This document shows positions 59,446-64,000 of a stretch of 64,000 bases of DNA, piece after piece. The notes below the pieces were generated by a model. The model saw only the letters and a list, made by a program, of their open reading frames with translations. It had not been told where the DNA came from and did not search any database. This DNA is from an uncultured Lachnospiraceae bacterium. GTDB lineage: Bacteria; Bacillota; Clostridia; Lachnospirales; Lachnospiraceae. How positions within the stretch are numbered: position 1 is the first letter of the stretch; each line of letters begins with the position of its first letter. The stretch lies in the NCBI GenBank assembly GCA_902779355.1, contig CACZBF010000003.1:62001-126000 (forward strand). Direction: 5' to 3'. Made by a program: the position numbers and the translations under genes.

Positions 59446-61788
59446 ATGATCACAAAAAGGGACAACGTTTTTGAACTGCATACGAGACATACTACCTATG
59501 CATTCTGGGTACTGCCTACCGGCCAACTGGAGCACCTGTACTATGGTCGTAAGATCAACGTGAATGCGGAAGCACTGACGCAGAAGCATGCATTCGCTGC
59601 GAGCAATACGGTCGTGATCGATCAGGATAATCTTCATCTGACACTCGAGGATGAGCGGCTGGAACTTTCCGGATACGGAAAGGGCGATTACCGCGAGCCG
59701 TTTCTTGAACTGGTACATCCGGACGGCAGTCCGACCTCTGATTTCAGGTTCATGTCCAGTGAACTCCGGAAAGGAAAAGAGCAGATGCAGACCTTGCCGG
59801 GGTCGTTTGGCACCGAAGAAGAGGTTGAACATCTCATCCTGTTTTTGAAAGACCATTCCTATGATACGGAGCTACGAGTGCATTACTATGTGTTCCCGGA
59901 ATGCGATGTGATCACGAGACGCGCAGAACTCATCAATCATGAGGATGGTCCGCTTGTCGTGAAACGCCTGCTTTCCATGCAACTGGATTTTGCCGATACG
60001 GACTATGTGTTCACGTCGTTCCACGGTGCTCATAACCGCGACATGACAGAGAAGGTTGAGCGGCAGGTCGGACAGGATAAGATCGTTGTGAGCACCTATA
60101 CCGGTGTCTCCAGCAATCGCTCGAATCCGTTTACGATGCTGAGTGAACCGGGCACGACAGAAGACCACGGCAGCTGTTACGGATTCAACCTGATCTACAG
60201 CGGCAACCATTATACCGTCTGTGAAGGCTCGGCGTTTTACCAGACGAGAGTGGTTTCCGGCATCAATCCGCAGAACTTCTGCTTTACACTGCAAAAAGAA
60301 GAGTTGTTTGAGACTCCGGAAGCCGTGATGACGTATTCCTGCAAGGGCTTCAACGGGATGAGCCGCCACATGCATAAATTCGTACAGAATCATATTGTAC
60401 GCGGCGAATGGGCGAAGAAGGAACGTCCGGTGCTCTTGAATAGTTGGGAAGCGGCTTACTTTGAGATCAATGAGAAAAAGCTTCTGAAACTTGCATCGGA
60501 AGCCGCCAAAGTCGGGATGGAGCTTTTCGTCATGGACGACGGATGGTTCGGCGAACGTGATAATGATACGAAGTCACTGGGAGATTGGACCGTCAACGCA
60601 AAAAAACTACCGAACGGGATCGCAGGCCTGGCGGAGAAGATCAACGCGCTGGGATTGGATTTCGGAATCTGGGTGGAGCCGGAGATGGTCAATGCAGACA
60701 GCAATCTCTACCGTGCGCATCCTGACTGGGCAATGGCGGTGCCGGGGAAGGATCATTCCGAAGGACGTAATCAGCGGATCTTAGACCTCTGCAATCCCGA
60801 GGTGCAGGATTATGTGATCGATGCGATGTGCAAGGTCTTTTCCTCAAAAGGCGTTTCTTACGTGAAATGGGATATGAACCGGCTGATGTCCGATGTGTAT
60901 TCCCCGTATCTGCCTGCGGAGAAGCAGGGAGAGGTGTTCCACCGCTATGTGATGGGACTTTATAAGATCATGGATACGCTGACAAAGAAGTTCCCGCATA
61001 TTCTGTTTGAGGGCTGCGCATCCGGCGGATGCCGGTTTGATCTTGGAATCCTATGCTATTTCCCGCAGATCTGGGCAAGTGATAATACCGACGCGGTCTG
61101 CCGGGTACGGATGATGACAAACTACAGCTACGGATATCCGATGAGCACAGTGACTGCTCATGTAAGCACCTGCCCGAACCATCAGACGCTGCGCAACACG
61201 CCGCTGGAGACGCGGTTTAACGTCGCGGCTTTCGGAGTGCTCGGTTATGAATGCAATCTCTGCGACATGAAAAAACAAGAAATTGAAGCGATCAAAGCGC
61301 AGGTGGAACTCTATAAGAAATGGCGCAAGACGATGCAGTTCGGCGCATTTTACCGCGGACGCAACGGAAACCTCCACGAGTGGACCGTTGTGTCGCCGGA
61401 TAAGAAGGCTGCGGTGGGCTTTCTGATGCATGAACTCATGACGCCAAATCGCGCTTCTCATACCTACTATGCAAAGGGACTGGATCCGGAGAAACTTTAC
61501 CATTTCTACAACCGCGCCTTAAAGCATAATATCAAGGCATTCGGAGACCTTGTCAATCTCGTTGCTCCGGTTCATATCAAAACAGATTCCCTCATGCAGG
61601 ACATGGTCGCGAAGTTTGTGAAGATGGACGGCGAGAAGGAAGAGTATCATGTGAACGGTGACCTGCTGATGGAGGCAGGCGTGTCACTGCTACAGGCGTT
61701 TGTCACGACTGGATACAGCGAATTCGTCCGTTTCTTCCCGGATTTTGCATCCAGGATCTATTTCATGGAAGAAGAACAGGGAAAATAA
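59446..61788 (+). CDS. Alpha-galactosidase, GH36
   Basis: 780 aa. N-terminal beta-sandwich (ending ~320), TIM barrel with NSWEAAYFEINE, FVMDDGWFGERDND, FGIWVEPEMVN, nucleophile D476 in KWDMNR, GCASGGCRFD, and acid/base D546 in WASDNTDA, all GH36 hallmarks. It releases alpha-galactose from melibiose/raffinose-type sugars in the cytosol. Some GH36 have alpha-N-acetylgalactosaminidase activity. Last gene of the operon; ATG 59446 behind AAGGAGACCG. Confidence 0.93.
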   Translation: MITKRDNVFELHTRHTTYAFWVLPTGQLEHLYYGRKINVNAEALTQKHAFAASNTVVIDQDNLHLTLEDERLELSGYGKGDYREPFLELVHPDGSPTSDFRFMSSELRKGKEQMQTLPGSFGTEEEVEHLILFLKDHSYDTELRVHYYVFPECDVITRRAELINHEDGPLVVKRLLSMQLDFADTDYVFTSFHGAHNRDMTEKVERQVGQDKIVVSTYTGVSSNRSNPFTMLSEPGTTEDHGSCYGFNLIYSGNHYTVCEGSAFYQTRVVSGINPQNFCFTLQKEELFETPEAVMTYSCKGFNGMSRHMHKFVQNHIVRGEWAKKERPVLLNSWEAAYFEINEKKLLKLASEAAKVGMELFVMDDGWFGERDNDTKSLGDWTVNAKKLPNGIAGLAEKINALGLDFGIWVEPEMVNADSNLYRAHPDWAMAVPGKDHSEGRNQRILDLCNPEVQDYVIDAMCKVFSSKGVSYVKWDMNRLMSDVYSPYLPAEKQGEVFHRYVMGLYKIMDTLTKKFPHILFEGCASGGCRFDLGILCYFPQIWASDNTDAVCRVRMMTNYSYGYPMSTVTAHVSTCPNHQTLRNTPLETRFNVAAFGVLGYECNLCDMKKQEIEAIKAQVELYKKWRKTMQFGAFYRGRNGNLHEWTVVSPDKKAAVGFLMHELMTPNRASHTYYAKGLDPEKLYHFYNRALKHNIKAFGDLVNLVAPVHIKTDSLMQDMVAKFVKMDGEKEEYHVNGDLLMEAGVSLLQAFVTTGYSEFVRFFPDFASRIYFMEEEQGK

Positions 61789-61833
61789 GAGAAGAGTACG
61801 AAGCCCCGGCTGTGAAAGGGATGATTTCCACCC

Positions 61834-61861
61834 TTGCATCTTATCCGAAATGTGGTAAGAT
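61834..61861 (+). promoter_or_regulatory. Promoter of tRNA-Val
   Basis: TTGCAT (61834-61839), 16 bp, TAAGAT (61856-61861), 10 bp before the tRNA. Confidence 0.55.
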
Positions 61862-61871
61862 GTTTATGAAT

Positions 61872-61944
61872 GGAAAGTTAGCTCAGCTGGGAGAGCATTC
61901 GCTTGACGTGTGAAAGGTCGCAGGTTCGAGCCCTGTACTTTCCA
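61872..61944 (+). tRNA. tRNA-Val (anticodon GAC)
   Basis: 73 bases fold as a standard cloverleaf: acceptor GGAAAGT/ACTTTCC (61872-61878, 61937-61943), D arm GCTC/GAGC, anticodon arm TTCGC-TTGACGT-GTGAA with anticodon GAC at 61904-61906 (offset 33 from the start), 5-base variable loop, T arm GCAGG-TTCGAGC-CCTGT, discriminator A. The 3' CCA is not encoded. It reads GUC and probably GUU codons. Confidence 0.93.
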
Positions 61945-61953
61945 GAGAAACGA

Positions 61954-61987
61954 AACAGCCATACTTTCTACAGTATGGCTGTTTTAT
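61954..61987 (+). terminator. Terminator after tRNA-Val
   Basis: Arms AACAGCCATACT and AGTATGGCTGTT (12 bp, about 61954-61965 and 61972-61983), then T-rich. Confidence 0.8.
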
Positions 61988-62033
61988 TATCATGGAGCAT
62001 TCATAGATACGCATTGCTCCATAGGGCACAAAC

Positions 62034-63917
62034 ATGAAGGATAACAAAAAAAGATGCAATGCAGCAGAAAAAATCGGGAGCATCCTCCACAGAAGGCTGA
62101 CACTGCTGATGCTCATTTCTTTTGCACTTGCGGCGGTTGCGGGTGTTGCTATTCAAAACTACGTGCAGCAGCGGCAGTCGTTTACGCTGATCAACGAATA
62201 TCTGGCTGATTTCTTCCGAGAGTGGGATATGGATGCCGTCACCCAGTGGGAAGAAGAGCACTGGATGAGAGATAATGTTGAGGCTGCAGGGAGAGAGACT
62301 TACTCAGATAATGGCGTCCTGACAAGATTTATAAAGGCCAATACAGACCGGGTCAGCGAACTGGATCTGGTGGACGAAAACGGGATCGTGGCATATTCCT
62401 CCAACCCGGATATGATCGGTTTTGACCTGCATGACAGTGAGGAGATGACTCCATATCTATCGCTGCTTGACGGGGAGGACTATTATGCACCCCCGCTTTA
62501 TCCGAATCCGTTTACATCTGATCCTTCTTTGAATATGGTTTATATCGGATGTGCCTTTTCGGACAACAAAGGGCTGTTCTTGATCGGCATTGATGAGGAG
62601 GCTATGCATAATCGGCTCGTTACAAACGTCCGATCCATCATATTGGATGCAAGGATTGGCGTGAGCGGTTATCTGATCGCATGTGATGCTGATCAGAAAG
62701 TGATCGCATCCACGTATACGACGAATCTTGAGCCCGGCGAGGCATTCGAAAGACCGGATCTGCTCCCGCAGGGAGATGACATCAATGAAACGATCACGGA
62801 TCTGTACGGCAAAAAATCCTATGTAGCCGCTGTCAAGAAACCGGACTTATATGTGATCGGCGTCTATCCCACGAAGGAGGCAGATGCACTCAGGAAACAG
62901 GAGAATCTGCTGTTCGTGCTCCTGTTTTTCCTGACCTATACAACGCTTGCCATTACTTTGACGATGCTTCTCAAAAGCCGTGTTATCAAACAGGTGGAGG
63001 ACATCCATGATTCTTTGAACAGGATCACGGAAGGAGATCTGAACGAAAAAGTGGATGTGGGAGGTTCTCTTGAGTTTGTAGAACTGTCTACGGGCATCAA
63101 TGATACGGTGGATCATTTAAAGGACAGGCTGGAACAGGAAAAAGAAGCGCTGGCTGCAAAAATGGAAAATGCCAGAAGAATTCAGGAGTCCGGCATGCCG
63201 GCTGCTTTCCCGCAGCATGAATCATTTGCGCTGTTTGCCGTGCTTAGCATGGCGGAAGCGGTTGGGGGAGATTTTTACGATTTCTATTTGCTCGGGCGCG
63301 ATACACTTGTCGTTGTTATGGCAGATGTGTCAGGCAACGGAATGCCTGCGGCGCTTTATATGATGCGCGCCAAAACGCTGATCAAAACATATGCCGAGCA
63401 AGGGCTTCCGGTGGAGCAGGTGGCGAAAAAAACCAATCAAACGCTTTGCGAAGATGGCGCTATCGACATGTTTGTTTCCGCATGGATCGCTTTCCTCGAT
63501 CTGAAAAGCGGAGTGATGAGTTATGTGGACGCCGGTCACACGCATCCTGTCCTTGTGAGCGATGACGTTTCCTTTGTAAAGGGAAAGATCAACCTCGTGC
63601 TGGGTGCGATCAGTACTGCAGATTACGTGAAACAGGAAGTGACCCTCAGGGCCGGAGACAGAATTTTTCTCTATACTTACGGCGTGATTGAAGCCGAAGA
63701 TCATGCGTCGCAGAGATATGGTGAGGAGCGCCTGTTTGCGCTCATCCGCGAAAAGATCAAGGATATGGATGCGTCTGATGACAGCGCATTTTGCGAGACA
63801 GCGTGTCAGGTTGTTCTGGAAGATGTGCAGCAATTTTCATCCGGTGCGGAGCAGGTGGATGACATTACGATGATGTGGATCAAATACAAGAAACCAGTAT
63901 CAAAGGACGTAGTATGA
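62034..63917 (+). CDS. Cache-HAMP-SpoIIE (PP2C-type) membrane phosphatase
   Basis: 627 aa. Membrane helix ~22-44, extracytoplasmic Cache-type sensor (VSELDLVDENGIVAYSSNPDMIG, ISGYLIACDADQK-like VSGYLIACDAD), second helix ~293-315, HAMP (IHDSLNRITEGDLNEKVDVGG), then SpoIIE/RsbU phosphatase with AVGGDFYDFYLLG and MADVSGNGMPAALYM, where metal Asp and Gly are kept. Such enzymes dephosphorylate anti-anti-sigma proteins to turn on a sigma factor in response to outside signals. The start has only a weak ribosome site. The stop overlaps the next start as ATGA. Confidence 0.92.
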   Translation: MKDNKKRCNAAEKIGSILHRRLTLLMLISFALAAVAGVAIQNYVQQRQSFTLINEYLADFFREWDMDAVTQWEEEHWMRDNVEAAGRETYSDNGVLTRFIKANTDRVSELDLVDENGIVAYSSNPDMIGFDLHDSEEMTPYLSLLDGEDYYAPPLYPNPFTSDPSLNMVYIGCAFSDNKGLFLIGIDEEAMHNRLVTNVRSIILDARIGVSGYLIACDADQKVIASTYTTNLEPGEAFERPDLLPQGDDINETITDLYGKKSYVAAVKKPDLYVIGVYPTKEADALRKQENLLFVLLFFLTYTTLAITLTMLLKSRVIKQVEDIHDSLNRITEGDLNEKVDVGGSLEFVELSTGINDTVDHLKDRLEQEKEALAAKMENARRIQESGMPAAFPQHESFALFAVLSMAEAVGGDFYDFYLLGRDTLVVVMADVSGNGMPAALYMMRAKTLIKTYAEQGLPVEQVAKKTNQTLCEDGAIDMFVSAWIAFLDLKSGVMSYVDAGHTHPVLVSDDVSFVKGKINLVLGAISTADYVKQEVTLRAGDRIFLYTYGVIEAEDHASQRYGEERLFALIREKIKDMDASDDSAFCETACQVVLEDVQQFSSGAEQVDDITMMWIKYKKPVSKDVV

Positions 63918-64000
63918 AGGGCAACGATAATAAGAAGACATTAAAAGATGTCATACGCAGGCGCCTGAACGTTCTCATGATCATTCTGACCGTCAGTGTA
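63914..64000 (+). CDS. Start of a membrane protein, similar N-terminus to the preceding phosphatase (partial)
   Basis: 29 codons only: a basic MKGNDNKKTLKDVIRRRLNV leader followed by a hydrophobic stretch, cut by the window edge. It starts in a 4-bp overlap with the phosphatase gene. The basic RRRL/HRRL plus hydrophobic pattern matches the phosphatase N-terminus, so a tandem sensor paralogue is likely. Confidence 0.6.
   Translation, partial: MKGNDNKKTLKDVIRRRLNVLMIILTVSV

Overview
The window looks like chromosome of a Gram-positive anaerobe of the class Clostridia, most likely a Lachnospiraceae-type organism of moderate GC. The pointers are pyruvate,phosphate dikinase, a single-chain glycyl-tRNA synthetase, a PreP-like M16C peptidase beside era and recO, a YugP-type metallopeptidase, GPH sugar transport with GH2 and GH36 enzymes, strong AGGAGG ribosome sites, several TTG/GTG starts and sigma-A promoters with 16-17 bp spacers. 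No name can be fixed from sequence alone. Almost all annotated genes lie on the + strand. No stretch above 300 bases lacks a feature.

1-14.9 kb is core metabolism and housekeeping: the 3' end of acetolactate synthase, serC, serA, a DUF1015 protein, an MscS channel, an M16C peptidase, era, recO, a lipoprotein, glyS and ppdK. These genes are tightly spaced or overlapping. ppdK has its own promoter and terminator and carries an unusual alanine/lysine-rich tail. 15-19.4 kb is a membrane and signalling block: a zinc-ribbon MscL, a transmembrane Ser/Thr kinase divergent from a 148-aa HTH-like protein, an HD-GYP protein and a GNAT.

19.5-39.8 kb is accessory and mosaic. It holds four full zinc-ribbon proteins (three with membrane segments) plus a truncated one, a secreted nuclease, XRE regulators, a Phd-like antitoxin with its own divergent promoter/operator, an Rpn-type nuclease, a second copy of the kinase-neighbour protein and a small alarmone synthetase. 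It also holds several acetyltransferases (one fused to DUF1653, one truncated), a rhodanese/cyclophilin-like lipoprotein and a P-loop-less DUF4143 ATPase. Two MNT nucleotidyltransferase antitoxin genes are each followed by a wrecked HEPN toxin gene. Hsp33, an SDR and an AlkZ-like protein are interspersed. The region reads as a turnover hotspot where defence/toxin-type modules arrive and decay.

39.8-53.3 kb returns to metabolism: a phosphodiesterase, an orphan PEP-synthase-type ATP-grasp protein, an acyltransferase, a metallopeptidase, purine nucleoside phosphorylase, a chemoreceptor, S-adenosylhomocysteine hydrolase next to an MTA/SAH deaminase, and a glycogen debranching enzyme. 53.4-61.8 kb is a glycoside-use operon: a TetR regulator, a GH2 enzyme, a GT-B-like protein of unknown role, a GPH symporter and a GH36 alpha-galactosidase. 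The window ends with tRNA-Val(GAC), a Cache-HAMP-SpoIIE phosphatase and the start of a second, similar membrane protein.

The most notable signals are the two toxin-less MNT/HEPN modules with their operators, the kinase plus 150-aa protein family, the uncharacterised GT-B protein in a catabolic operon, and the ppdK tail with its internal start site.
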